A stretch of 34,986 nucleotides of DNA, taken from contig JAURHL010000002.1 of NCBI GenBank assembly GCA_030833305.1, forward strand, positions 1 through 34,986, in the 5' to 3' direction. The notes beneath the pieces were generated by a model. The model was not told the origin of the DNA and did no database searches. It was given only the letters and a program-made list of their open reading frames with translations. The translations under genes and the position numbers were made by a program. Below are positions 1 to 8,009 of this stretch, piece after piece (the first letter of the stretch is position 1; the number at the start of each line of letters is the position of its first letter). Origin of the DNA: Acidimicrobiales bacterium. Its GTDB lineage: Bacteria > Actinomycetota > Acidimicrobiia > Acidimicrobiales > Ilumatobacteraceae.

Positions 1-1
1 C

Positions 2-880
2 ATTGATAGTGGAAAGCTGGTCTCAGTTCCGGACGAAAGAGACTTTGTTGATCTCGTCAAAACCGAACGTTGTCTTCCCTCCATCTCTTGTGAGATCTGG
101 GACAACTGGATCTTCGTCAATCAAGATCCTGAGGCAATGGCGTTCTCCGATCACATCGGCAAGATCGCCGATGAAATGTCGGAGTTTCAAGGCGCCAATT
201 TACGTACTGTCGCCAAACAAAGCGAGATCGTTCCGTGCAACTGGAAGGTCACGGCCGAGGCCTTCCTGGAGGTGTACCACTTCCGGCACATCCACAGTCG
301 CAACGGCGAGAGTCTCCTCGACAACCGGGGCGCCACCATGGGTCTGTTGCCCAACGGGTGCTCGCGCATGGTCACCCCGTTCTCCAAGGCCTCGTACACC
401 GCCCTCGGCATGACGAACTGGGACGACTACCGGCACGTCGTCATCCCGGGGTTCACCGACATCGAGACCGTCAACGACATGGTCCGCTGCACCAGCAGCG
501 CCTACGGGATCTTCCCCAACCTCATCACCCCGGTGGCGGCCTACGGTTTTCCCTTCATCACCTTCTGGCCCCTCGACAAACGCACCACGCGGATCGACTG
601 GACGCACTACGCGCCGATCGACTTCGATCCCACCGACGGACTACCCGCCCACTGGCAGGCGCGACTGGACAACTTCGCGACGATCATGCAAGAGGACTTC
701 TGGAACATGGCGCCCATGCAACGGTCGCTGGAGTCACCCGCGATGCGCGGCATGCCCATCAACTATCAGGAACGGCGTATCTGGAACTTTCACGAACAGA
801 TCGATCGCCTGATCGGCATCGAGAAGATCCCCGAGGCTCTTCGCGTTCCGCAGTTGCTGGCGAACTGGATCGAACGCTGA
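2..880 (+). CDS. Rieske-type aromatic ring-hydroxylating oxygenase alpha subunit, C-terminal part (5' end outside window)
   Basis: The frame is open from base 2, so the ATG at 137 is internal and the gene begins upstream of the window; 292 codons are visible. The family inserts molecular oxygen into aromatic or other hydrophobic rings, using a Rieske 2Fe-2S cluster and a mononuclear iron. The Rieske cysteines and histidines lie outside the window. The visible part starts just after that domain (LVSVPDE) and holds the mononuclear iron site: NWKV, then EVYHFRHIH with the two His ligands, and QEDFWNMAPMQ with the likely Asp ligand. The first 240 bases are about 49% G+C against about 63% afterwards, with AT-ending codons, yet the frame is unbroken. 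The next gene is convergent two bases downstream. Family assignment is firm; the substrate is unknown. Confidence 0.9.
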   Translation: MDSGKLVSVPDERDFVDLVKTERCLPSISCEIWDNWIFVNQDPEAMAFSDHIGKIADEMSEFQGANLRTVAKQSEIVPCNWKVTAEAFLEVYHFRHIHSRNGESLLDNRGATMGLLPNGCSRMVTPFSKASYTALGMTNWDDYRHVVIPGFTDIETVNDMVRCTSSAYGIFPNLITPVAAYGFPFITFWPLDKRTTRIDWTHYAPIDFDPTDGLPAHWQARLDNFATIMQEDFWNMAPMQRSLESPAMRGMPINYQERRIWNFHEQIDRLIGIEKIPEALRVPQLLANWIER

Positions 881-882
881 GA

Positions 883-1350
883 TCAGCCGCGGGCCACTCG
901 CGGGTTGCCGTCGGTCCACATGACGGTCAACTTGCGGAACACGATGCGCCAACCATCGGGGGTGCGCTTCAATTCGTCCTCGTAGCGACCGGCGATGATG
1001 AAGTTGGGTCCTCCCTCGGCGGCTTTGCGCACGTGCTGTGACTGCAGATAGCAACGACACCAGGCCCGGTCACCCTCCACGCGAACCATGTGGTTGGCCA
1101 CCAGATGCTGGGTCTGTTCGAGCGGTTCGAGGGCCCGGCGAATACGGGCCTTGATGGCGTCACGTCCCCGAACGTCCTCCAGAAGATCACCGTTCGCATC
1201 GGGGTCGAACACTCCGTCGAGGGCCTCGAAATCCTTGGTGTCGAGGGCCCAGCAATAACGATGGGTCAGGTCGACGATGGCCGCACGATCGACCAGGAGA
1301 CGGGCGGCGGTGGCGGAATCGAGGTTCTCGATCGACTGGCTTTCGAACAT
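883..1350 (-). CDS. SnoaL-like / NTF2-fold protein
   Basis: A 155-residue protein of the SnoaL_4 type. The N-terminal part carries the usual helix pattern (DLTHRYCWALDTKDFEAL), followed by beta strands ending in GWRIVFRKLTVMWTDG. Members are small alpha+beta cone proteins that act as cyclases, isomerases, dehydratases or non-catalytic partners, often beside Rieske oxygenases; a specific reaction cannot be read here. The start at 1350 was chosen over 1371 because a TACGGT hexamer lies exactly six bases upstream of it, as in leaderless actinobacterial promoters. Longer versions would run into the divergent gene at 1416. It converges on the Rieske gene, leaving two bases between the stop codons. 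Confidence 0.8.
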   Translation of the reverse strand: MFESQSIENLDSATAARLLVDRAAIVDLTHRYCWALDTKDFEALDGVFDPDANGDLLEDVRGRDAIKARIRRALEPLEQTQHLVANHMVRVEGDRAWCRCYLQSQHVRKAAEGGPNFIIAGRYEDELKRTPDGWRIVFRKLTVMWTDGNPRVARG

Positions 1351-1356
1351 GACCGA

Positions 1357-1362
1357 ACCGTA
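1357..1362 (-). promoter_or_regulatory. Putative -10 element (TACGGT), leaderless start at 1350
   Basis: TACGGT on the minus strand is separated by six bases from the ATG at 1350. The spacing would place the transcription start on or next to the start codon. The same hexamer and spacing recur before the genes starting at 3699 and 27850. Confidence 0.5.
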
Positions 1363-1403
1363 CCCGAGCATCGTGTACCCGAACGACCGCTGCGTTCGTG
1401 TGG

Positions 1404-1409
1404 AATGCT
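1404..1409 (+). promoter_or_regulatory. Weak putative -10 element (AATGCT) for the gene at 1416
   Basis: AATGCT lies six bases before the ATG at 1416, in a 65-base divergent gap. It keeps the A at position 2 and the T at position 6 but is a poorer match than the others in the window. No good Shine-Dalgarno sequence is visible, which fits leaderless transcription. Confidence 0.3.
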
Positions 1410-1415
1410 GTGACC

Positions 1416-1889
1416 ATGCGCGACCTCGGAGAACCGGTGCAGATCGCCTACGCCGTGAGTCCGAACGTTCCCGTTCGCGAGCACGCGAATCGTCACGCAA
1501 AGCGTTGGGGATCCGGACCTTTCGTCGTGGCCGAGCACATCGATCTCGCCGTGTCGCTCGTGAACGGGGCACCCACGCCCTTCGATCACTCCTCGGCCTA
1601 CGGCTGGTGGGGTGAGCTCATGGTGGAGCTGGTGGTGGAACACACCGCCCCCCTCGTGCCTCCGGGTCGCGTTCACCACGTGGCGTACATGGTCGATTCG
1701 TTGCCCGCGGCCATCGAGCACTGTCGGTCGCACGGAGCCCCCGTGTTGCTCGAGGCCCGCACGAGAACCGGGACCGACTTCGTCTTCTGCGATGCCCGCG
1801 ACGAACTGGGTCACCTCGTCGAGCTGTACGAACGCAGCGCGGATCTTGTGGCGTTCTACGAACGCGTGCGGTCACTCGCCCGCGGGTGA
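1416..1889 (+). CDS. VOC superfamily protein (glyoxalase/methylmalonyl-CoA epimerase-like)
   Basis: This 157-residue protein has the paired beta-alpha-beta-beta-beta modules of the vicinal oxygen chelate fold. Plausible metal ligands are Glu71 (ELMVELV), His88 (VHHVAYMV) and Glu136 (GHLVELYE). The family includes glyoxalases, epimerases and extradiol dioxygenases; the length and the GHLVELYE ending fit the Glyoxalase_4 or epimerase group better than the dioxygenases. The reading frame is open further upstream (to about 1398), but 1416 fits the promoter spacing. It is divergent from the SnoaL-like gene and its stop abuts the stop of the convergent carotenoid oxygenase gene. A second VOC gene lies at 4753-5226. 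The substrate is not known. Confidence 0.8.
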   Translation: MRDLGEPVQIAYAVSPNVPVREHANRHAKRWGSGPFVVAEHIDLAVSLVNGAPTPFDHSSAYGWWGELMVELVVEHTAPLVPPGRVHHVAYMVDSLPAAIEHCRSHGAPVLLEARTRTGTDFVFCDARDELGHLVELYERSADLVAFYERVRSLARG

Positions 1890-3260
1890 TCAGATCATCG
1901 AGTCGTCGACCCAGCTACCGTGGAATCCGTACGGCACCCGCTGGGGCAGGTGCACTCGTGCCACCGCGGGCTTCGACAGATCCGAGGCGTCGAGGATGAC
2001 CAGGTCGGTGCGGTTGGTGGATTCGTCGTGCACGAAGCCCATCGCCCATCCCTCGTCCTCGCCGGCCGTTGCCGAATCCTGAACGAACACGAATTCGCCC
2101 GGATGCGCGTGCGGACCGAGGTCGTGAACGGTCTTGGATCCGTCGCTCATGTCGTAACGCGCCACCACGCCGGGGTCGCCGCCGGGAACACCCGAGCCCG
2201 AACCGGTGACGGCGGATCGCGAGCCGGCCACCCATCCGTATCGGTGCTTCAACCCGACCAGGCGTTCGTCGACGCGCGGAAACGCGTGCGCCCAATCGTC
2301 GATCTGGGTCTCGCTCACCGCACCGGTACGCATGTTGAAACGCCAGCGGTACATGAAACACGGCTCGAAACTGTCCATCGATCCGCGCCACATCGACTCG
2401 TGACGTCCGACATCGCACACCACCTCGTCACCGTCGACGAACGCGTTCAACGGATGGAACACGTAACAGGGATCGATCTCGAACCAACGAACGTCCTTGT
2501 CGGTGCCCATGCGCGGCATGATGCCGATGCGGGCGCCGTAGTTATCGTCCCAGCCGATCGGTGGCAGCCCCTCGGCCATCTTGTCGAGGTTGAAGACCAC
2601 CGGCAGGTCCATGAAGATGGCGTGCTCGCGGGTGATCATGAAGTCGTGCATCATCGTGCCCTTGGGCGTGGTGATGGGTGCCGAATGGACCAACTGTCCC
2701 CGCCCGTCGAGGACGTGATACGTCACGAACGGGGCCACCGCGGAGTACCCGAAGAAGTGCAGTTCGTTGGTCTCGGCGCACAACTTCGGGTGTGCGGTGA
2801 ACGCGGTCGTCAATCGACCACCGAAGTCGTCGCATCCGATCGTTTCCAATTCCGGCGAGATCTCCCACGGAAGGTGACCCTCCTCGAGCGCCCAGATGCG
2901 ACCGGCGTGAGCCAGGACGTGGGTGTTGGCCGCGCTGGCGGTGGGGTCGAACATCGTCTCGGGGTCCATGGCGTCCATGCCGTTCAGGTACTTCGGAGTG
3001 CGCACGTACCGGTTGCGGTACCACTTGGCCTGGCCGTTTTCGATGCGCACGCCGTGCACCATGCCGTCGCCGAAGAACCAGTGTCCGGCCGTGCCGTCTT
3101 TCGGGTTGGAGCCGTTGCGCACGTACAGACCCGACAAACCGGACGGGATGGATCCGGTCACCGACAGATTGGTGTCGGTCACCTCGTCGAAGACGGGCGC
3201 GTAGTTGCCGCGCAGGAACCACGGTGTCTGTTCGGCGTTACGGTCGAGCATGTCGGTCAT
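1890..3260 (-). CDS. Carotenoid oxygenase family protein (RPE65/CCD/lignostilbene dioxygenase type)
   Basis: A 456-residue member of the non-haem iron family that cleaves C=C bonds in carotenoids, apocarotenoids or stilbenes to give aldehydes. The seven-bladed propeller signature is clear: SGLYVRNGSNP near residue 45, HWFFGDGMVHG at 60-70, and the four iron-binding His at about 157 (FTAHPKL), 205 (MMHDFMIT), 269 (FHPLNAF) and 447 (YGFHGSW). Length is normal. A good Shine-Dalgarno (GAAGGGAA) precedes the ATG at 3260; a second ATG lies three codons in. It sits 34 bases downstream of the ABM-domain gene on the same strand and probably shares its transcript. A retinol-dehydrogenase-like SDR gene nearby could act on an aldehyde or alcohol product. 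Stilbenoid cleavage cannot be excluded. Confidence 0.92.
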   Translation of the reverse strand: MTDMLDRNAEQTPWFLRGNYAPVFDEVTDTNLSVTGSIPSGLSGLYVRNGSNPKDGTAGHWFFGDGMVHGVRIENGQAKWYRNRYVRTPKYLNGMDAMDPETMFDPTASAANTHVLAHAGRIWALEEGHLPWEISPELETIGCDDFGGRLTTAFTAHPKLCAETNELHFFGYSAVAPFVTYHVLDGRGQLVHSAPITTPKGTMMHDFMITREHAIFMDLPVVFNLDKMAEGLPPIGWDDNYGARIGIMPRMGTDKDVRWFEIDPCYVFHPLNAFVDGDEVVCDVGRHESMWRGSMDSFEPCFMYRWRFNMRTGAVSETQIDDWAHAFPRVDERLVGLKHRYGWVAGSRSAVTGSGSGVPGGDPGVVARYDMSDGSKTVHDLGPHAHPGEFVFVQDSATAGEDEGWAMGFVHDESTNRTDLVILDASDLSKPAVARVHLPQRVPYGFHGSWVDDSMI

Positions 3261-3294
3261 GTCGGTGTTCCCTTCGTGAGGTGTGTGTCTGGCT

Positions 3295-3699
3295 TCAACG
3301 ATGTTCGGCCCACCAAGGCGCGACTTGGGCGGCGAAGCGTTTGGCGTACGCGCGCGTCAGTTCGTCGGTGGATCCGGAGAGGTCCTGGGCTTCGGTGCTC
3401 GGCAACGGGCTCGCGCCCTGCATCGGGTCGACCCATTCCAGGCGGAGACCGGCCAACACCGAGCCCAGTTGGGGTGACGCCGCTTCGTGGTGCTCGCTCG
3501 TCTGATGCGCGATGAACGCGGCGAAGTCGGTGAAGGCGAGCAACGTGTAGTAGGTGCTCGGTTCGGAGCCCCGCCAGTACTCGTAACGGAGCAGACCGGC
3601 CTCGGTCGTGTGGCTGAGTTCGTAGAGTTCGCGCGAGATCGCCTCGAACTCCGCTTCGGCACCCGCTCGTACCGTGATGTGCGCGAGGATCGTGGCCAC
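3295..3699 (-). CDS. ABM-domain protein (antibiotic biosynthesis monooxygenase / YgiN-like)
   Basis: A 134-residue protein with a ferredoxin-like alpha+beta ABM domain in its first 95 residues: MATILAHITVRAGAEAEFE, then LLRYEYWRGSE, then YYTLLAFTDFAAFIAHQ. The 35 or so C-terminal residues (GSTDELTRAYAKRF onward) are an extension beyond the usual domain. Family members include cofactor-free quinol monooxygenases and many uncharacterised dimers, so enzymatic activity is not certain. The start is GTG at 3699, six bases after TACGGT, with no Shine-Dalgarno, so a leaderless start is likely. It appears to lead the transcript that includes the carotenoid oxygenase gene. A second ABM gene lies at 14664-15011. 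Confidence 0.78.
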   Translation of the reverse strand: MATILAHITVRAGAEAEFEAISRELYELSHTTEAGLLRYEYWRGSEPSTYYTLLAFTDFAAFIAHQTSEHHEAASPQLGSVLAGLRLEWVDPMQGASPLPSTEAQDLSGSTDELTRAYAKRFAAQVAPWWAEHR

Positions 3700-3705
3700 G
3701 ACGGC

Positions 3706-3711
3706 ACCGTA
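3706..3711 (-). promoter_or_regulatory. Putative -10 element (TACGGT), leaderless GTG start at 3699
   Basis: TACGGT on the minus strand lies six bases upstream of the GTG at 3699. It is the same hexamer and spacing as at 1357-1362 and 27838-27843. It would drive the ABM and carotenoid oxygenase pair. Confidence 0.5.
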
Positions 3712-3778
3712 ACAAACCCCCCGCGTTCTGGGTAGGAAAAGTGCCCGAAACCGGCGCTTTCTCCGACCCGGATCGGGG

Positions 3779-4756
3779 TCAGCCCACCAGTCGCTCGCTC
3801 AGAACCCAGAGTTCCCGGGCTCGCTCGGGGTCCACCGCGCGGGCGGCCACCCCGACGGCGGCCAAGGAATCGTCGTCGACCACCGGCGACACGTTGCAGT
3901 CTTCGCAGTACTCGCCACCGCGGCCATCGAGCAACGCCGACGTGGCCGCCCACACCGTGGTGGCGGCTCCTTGTTCCGGACTCTTCCACGTGAGCGCCTG
4001 GGGCCGGTCGCTGATGCGATCCATCAAGGACTGGATCACCTCGGGTGTCATGTACCTACCAAGTTCGGTGTGGATGCCACCGGGGTGAACCGCGAAGGCA
4101 CGAACGCCGAGGTCCCGGTATCGACGATCGATCTCGACCGCGTGCAGGACGTTGCAGGTCTTGGCTGCCCCGTACGACAGGAACGGGTCGTAGTCGCGTT
4201 TCGCGAAGTTCGGGTCGTCGAAGTCGATGTCACCCATGCGATGACCCGCCGACGAGAGCACCACCACCCGCGCCGGCGCCGACTGCACGAGCCGCGGCAG
4301 CAACTCGCGCGCCAACAAGAAGTGCCCGAGATGATCGACACCGAACTGTTGCTCGAAACCGTCGCTGGTGTGACCCAACGGCGTGGCCATGATTCCGGCG
4401 TTCAGGATGAGCCCGTGAAGCGGGCGGGAATCGGCGAGAAAGCGCGCCGACGCCGCGCGCACCGACGCCAGCGAGCCGAGGTCGATGTCCAACTCCTCGA
4501 GGTCCGCTCCGGGATGCGCGTCGCGAATGGACGTCATGGCCTCGCGGTTCTTGTCGGGATTGCGCGCGGCCATCACGACGGTGGCCCCGTGCGCGGCCAG
4601 TGCCCGGGTGGTTTCGAGACCGAGTCCGCCCGAGGCCCCGGTGACCAGGAACCGACGACCCGTGAGGTCGAGACCGGCGAGAACGTCGTCGGTGGTGGAC
4701 GCGGCCGAGAAGCCGCTCGCGGTGGGTGTGTGGGGTGCGGTCATCGCGTCACTCAT
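3779..4756 (-). CDS. Short-chain dehydrogenase, retinol dehydrogenase/WWOX-like
   Basis: A 325-residue NAD(P)-dependent classical SDR. Cofactor motif TGASGGLG at about 39-46, LNAGIM at 118-123, the active-site Ser in VVVLSSAGH near 168, and Tyr195/Lys199 in SYGAAKT. The LNAGIM motif, the QFGVDHLGHFLL stretch and the insert DFDDPNFAKRDYD are typical of the retinol dehydrogenase 11-14/WWOX-like branch, which oxidises or reduces long-chain alcohols and aldehydes. The start at 4756 overlaps the stop of the upstream VOC gene (ATGA), so translation is probably coupled; an alternative ATG lies at 4744. It is the last gene of the 8435-3779 operon. The neighbouring carotenoid oxygenase makes an apocarotenal-type substrate attractive, but this is inference. 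Confidence 0.87.
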   Translation of the reverse strand: MSDAMTAPHTPTASGFSAASTTDDVLAGLDLTGRRFLVTGASGGLGLETTRALAAHGATVVMAARNPDKNREAMTSIRDAHPGADLEELDIDLGSLASVRAASARFLADSRPLHGLILNAGIMATPLGHTSDGFEQQFGVDHLGHFLLARELLPRLVQSAPARVVVLSSAGHRMGDIDFDDPNFAKRDYDPFLSYGAAKTCNVLHAVEIDRRYRDLGVRAFAVHPGGIHTELGRYMTPEVIQSLMDRISDRPQALTWKSPEQGAATTVWAATSALLDGRGGEYCEDCNVSPVVDDDSLAAVGVAARAVDPERARELWVLSERLVG

Positions 4757-5226
4757 CCGAGCGGTCCGCCGGCGAACCAACGATCGAACATGGGCTTGAT
4801 CGCGCTCCAGACCAACTCCACGATCAGACCGCTGGGCGGTTGGACGTAGGTGAATGCTCCGTAGTTCTTCTCGGGTGGTGCCTGGGCCATGACGATCGTC
4901 CACCCCCGTTCGACGAGCGCCAACGACTCGCCCGCCACGTCGTCGGACCACACGCCGACATGATGCAGACCCGGGTTCGAGCGACCGTCCCAGATGGAAC
5001 CCGGCGCTCCTTCGAGCAACTCGATGTGCTGGGGTCCCTCGGCCGAATACGTGAACCGCAAGGGAATCTGCTTCTCCCCCTCGCCGGGCAACCACACGTT
5101 CTGCTCGCGGGTTTGCGGTTCGCACCACGTCACCCCGAGCGAATCACCCAACTCGGACATCGCCCGTTCCAGGTTCGGGACACGAATTCCTTGGTGGTAA
5201 CACCGGCTGTAATCGACTTGCTTCAC
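4753..5226 (-). CDS. VOC superfamily protein
   Basis: A 157-residue vicinal oxygen chelate protein with likely ligands His11 (YHQGIRV), Glu69 (HIELLEG), His89 (GLHHVGVW) and Glu137 (GLIVELVW), the H/E/H/E pattern of glyoxalase and epimerase-type enzymes. The start is the GTG at 5226, six bases after a strong GAGGGGGA Shine-Dalgarno; the frame stays open far upstream, but that part is antisense to the synthetase gene. It lies 20 bases downstream of the acyl-CoA synthetase and overlaps the SDR start by four bases. In this setting it could epimerise or isomerise a CoA-linked intermediate. The same length as the VOC protein at 1416-1889 is notable, though the sequences are clearly different. Confidence 0.8.
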   Translation of the reverse strand: MKQVDYSRCYHQGIRVPNLERAMSELGDSLGVTWCEPQTREQNVWLPGEGEKQIPLRFTYSAEGPQHIELLEGAPGSIWDGRSNPGLHHVGVWSDDVAGESLALVERGWTIVMAQAPPEKNYGAFTYVQPPSGLIVELVWSAIKPMFDRWFAGGPLG

Positions 5227-5246
5227 GTCTCCCCCTCGTTCGGAAC

Positions 5247-6824
5247 TCAGATGCGTCGCTGATGACCTTCCCAATAGGGCGCCCGCAGCGGAGCCTTTTG
5301 GATCTTGCCCGTTCCGGTGCGCGGCACGTGGGCCACGTAGTCGACCGAACGCGGCGCCTTGTAACCGGCCAGAAGTTCGCGACAGTGGGCGATCAATTCC
5401 GATGACAAGGATTCGTCGGCCATGACGCCGTCCTTCACCTGCACCAAGGCCTTCACGCTCTCGCCGAACTCCTCGTCGGGGACACCGATGACCGCCACGT
5501 CCTCGACCGCCGGATGCACCGCCAGGACTCCTTCGATCTCGGCCGGGTAGATGTTGACGCCACCGCTGATGATCATGTCGATCTTGCGATCGCTCAACCA
5601 CAAGTAGCCGTCGGCATCGAGGTAGCCGACGTCGCCGGTCGTGAACACGCCGGGCTCGAGATGAGCCGCGGCCGTCTTGCCTTCGTCGTTGTGGTACGTG
5701 AAATCGGTGCCCATCTTGTTGCGGAAGTACAACGTGCCCTCGGCACCCTGAGCAACGCGGTTGCCTTCGTCGTCGACCACGATCACTTCGACGGTCTCCA
5801 ACGGTTTGCCCACACTTCCACCCTTGGCCAACCACTCCGCCGAGGAGATCGTGGAGATGATCGAGCCTTCGGTGCTGCCGTAGTACTCGGTGATCTTCGG
5901 ACCCATCCATTCGATCAGGCCCCGCTTCACCGCCGGCGGACACGGGGCCGCGCCGTGCCACACCGTCGTGAGCGAACCACCGACGAAACGACTCTTCACG
6001 TCATCGGGCAGGTCGAGCATGCGCTTCATCTGCGTGGGAACCAGGTGAACGTTGGTGCAGGCATGGCGATCGATCAGCTCGAGCATTCCGGCCGAGTCGA
6101 ACTTGTGCTGCATGACCACCGACGATCCACCGATCATCGGCAGGTACGAGAACGCCCATTGCGCCGAGTGGTAGAACGGCCCGCACAACATGGTGCGACC
6201 GGGAATGGGCAGGAAGTTCGAGAAGCCCGCCGCCACCAGCTTCATGATGTCGGGCGTCATCGACAGCCCTCCGGACAACATGCCCCGAACCCCCTTGGGG
6301 CGACCGGTGGTGCCCGAGGTGTAGAACATCGGACCTCCGAGCATCTGATCCGCGGGTTCCGCGGGCGAGCCGGCCGACACGACGTCGTCGTATTCGCGGA
6401 ATCGACCGTCGCCGCGAACCACCGAGTCGGTGGCCGTTCGGATGCCGACCACCAAGCGAACGTTCGCACTGCGATCGTCGCGCAACGCCACGGCGGTGGC
6501 CTCGGCGAAGCGGTCGTCGACGAAGACGGCGGCGGCGTCGGCGTCGGCGAACACGTACGCCAATTCGTCGGCCACCCAGTGCCAGTTGACCGGCACGTAG
6601 GTCCAGCCGCCGTGAGCGCAGGCCATCGCCAGTTCGAAGTACTCGCAGTGATTGCCCACGATGACTGCCACCGTGTCACCGGTCCGCAGACCGGCGTCGC
6701 GCAGACCGTTGACGAGCCGATTCACGCGCTCGTCCAGTTGGGCCCAGGTGACCTCGCGGAACTCGTCGATCAGAGCGGCGACGTCGCCTCGATCACGAGC
6801 GTGGTCGGAGGTGAGAACGGCCAT
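5247..6824 (-). CDS. Class I acyl-CoA synthetase (AMP-forming)
   Basis: A 525-residue adenylate-forming enzyme that activates a carboxylic acid with ATP and joins it to CoA. Motifs in order: the P-loop YTSGTTGRPKG at 168-178, the adenine-binding YYGSTEGS, the ATP-ribose motif TTGDVGYLDADG, the hinge LSDRKIDMIISGG, and the C-terminal catalytic Lys in PRTGTGKIQK. Length is normal. GAGG precedes the ATG at 6824, and only nine bases separate it from the thiolase stop, so the two genes are likely co-translated. It is in the same operon as the thiolase, DUF35, VOC and SDR genes. The acid substrate cannot be assigned; the overall form resembles FadD3/FadD17-like or cyclohexanecarboxylate-type ligases. 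Confidence 0.92.
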   Translation of the reverse strand: MAVLTSDHARDRGDVAALIDEFREVTWAQLDERVNRLVNGLRDAGLRTGDTVAVIVGNHCEYFELAMACAHGGWTYVPVNWHWVADELAYVFADADAAAVFVDDRFAEATAVALRDDRSANVRLVVGIRTATDSVVRGDGRFREYDDVVSAGSPAEPADQMLGGPMFYTSGTTGRPKGVRGMLSGGLSMTPDIMKLVAAGFSNFLPIPGRTMLCGPFYHSAQWAFSYLPMIGGSSVVMQHKFDSAGMLELIDRHACTNVHLVPTQMKRMLDLPDDVKSRFVGGSLTTVWHGAAPCPPAVKRGLIEWMGPKITEYYGSTEGSIISTISSAEWLAKGGSVGKPLETVEVIVVDDEGNRVAQGAEGTLYFRNKMGTDFTYHNDEGKTAAAHLEPGVFTTGDVGYLDADGYLWLSDRKIDMIISGGVNIYPAEIEGVLAVHPAVEDVAVIGVPDEEFGESVKALVQVKDGVMADESLSSELIAHCRELLAGYKAPRSVDYVAHVPRTGTGKIQKAPLRAPYWEGHQRRI

Positions 6825-6833
6825 GGTGCGACC

Positions 6834-7982
6834 TCAGCGCGACAAGATGGTGACGCCGGAGATTCCGGGAGCGCCGTACACGTGCGTGTAGGCGGTCTTG
6901 GGATCGTTCGGCACCTGACGGGCTCCGGCTTGACCCCGCAACTGCAACACGTTCTCGTACACCTGTCGCAATCCGGACGCGCCGATCGGCTCTCCGTTCG
7001 CCAGGCAACCACCGTCGGTGTTCACCGGGAACTTGCCGCCGATCTCGGTCTCTCCGGCCTGGATCATGAACTCCTGCTCGCCATGCTCGCAGAACCCGTT
7101 CTCGGCCATATGCATGACCTCAGCACCAGCCTCGGTGTCTTGCAACTGTGCAATGTCGATGTCTTCTGGTCCGATGCCAGCCATTTCAAAAGCGGCCTTT
7201 GACGAGTCAACAGTCGGTCCAGCGTTGTGCTCAAGAGCGATAGACGGTGCCAACACTTCGAAACTTCCGAAGCGACGGCTACGAACAACTGCAGCATCCA
7301 AGAAGATCGGCTTGTCGGTGTACAGGTGAGCCTTGTCGGCGCGCGCCAGGATGAGAGCCACACCACCCTCGCCGGGTGAACAGAACATGTACTGCGTCAG
7401 CGGGTACGAGAGCATCGCCGAGTTCAGGACCTCTTCCTCGGAGATCGGCTTGCGTCGCCACGCCATCGGGTTCATGGCTCCGTTACGGAACGCCTTCTCG
7501 GACACCTTGGCCAGCGTGCTCTGCGAGATGCCGTATTCGTGCATGTAGCGGTTGATCTTCATGCCGAAGAACTGCGTGGTGAGGGCCAGTCCGGACGCGC
7601 CGTACCAATCACCGAGGCCACTGCCCTTGGTGTTGACCCGGAACGCACCACGCTCGTGCTTGTCGAATCCGACCGCGATACCGAGGTCGAAGACACCCGA
7701 GCGAATGGTGTTGTAGGCCGAGAACAACGCCGATCCACCGGTGGCACAACCGTTGGCCACGTTGATGAACTGCAGACCGGTGAGGCCGAGCAACGACACC
7801 ATGGTGTCGGCCGCTCCGGCGGCCATCGAGCCACCGAAGGCGAACTGCATGTCCTCCCAACTGACGCCGGCGTCGGCACAGGCCCGACGAACGGCGATGA
7901 CTCCCTGATCCATGCCCGACACGCCTTCGGTGCGACCGAACTCGTGCATTCCGATTCCGACGATGGCAACTTCCGTGGTCAT
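6834..7982 (-). CDS. SCP2-type thiolase / lipid-transfer protein (thiolase-like, atypical active site)
   Basis: A 382-residue thiolase-fold protein of the SCP-x/lipid-transfer branch. Cys79 in NGCATGGSAL corresponds to the nucleophile. The second catalytic region reads NGEPIGASG, with Glu331 where classical thiolases have the His of GHP. The C-terminal Cys of classical thiolases is also absent (YGAPGISG). Such proteins commonly pair with a DUF35 partner, and some pairs are aldolases that remove steroid side chains. The DUF35 gene is immediately upstream, 27 bases away, supporting a two-subunit enzyme. A Shine-Dalgarno AAGGGAGC precedes the ATG at 7982. Bases about 7115-7310 have lower GC and different codon use from the rest of the gene, without breaking the frame. 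Confidence 0.9.
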   Translation of the reverse strand: MTTEVAIVGIGMHEFGRTEGVSGMDQGVIAVRRACADAGVSWEDMQFAFGGSMAAGAADTMVSLLGLTGLQFINVANGCATGGSALFSAYNTIRSGVFDLGIAVGFDKHERGAFRVNTKGSGLGDWYGASGLALTTQFFGMKINRYMHEYGISQSTLAKVSEKAFRNGAMNPMAWRRKPISEEEVLNSAMLSYPLTQYMFCSPGEGGVALILARADKAHLYTDKPIFLDAAVVRSRRFGSFEVLAPSIALEHNAGPTVDSSKAAFEMAGIGPEDIDIAQLQDTEAGAEVMHMAENGFCEHGEQEFMIQAGETEIGGKFPVNTDGGCLANGEPIGASGLRQVYENVLQLRGQAGARQVPNDPKTAYTHVYGAPGISGVTILSR

Positions 7983-8009
7983 ATTTGCTCCCTTGGATCT
8001 GGTCGTTTC

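Noticed and set aside
1920-3515. Plus-strand open frame of 531 codons opposite the carotenoid oxygenase
   Set aside because: The minus strand encodes an intact carotenoid oxygenase with all iron ligands; the plus frame has no family features.
3765-3780. GACCC...GGGTC stem at the end of the SDR gene
   Set aside because: Five base pairs only, overlapping the stop codon, without a T-tract.
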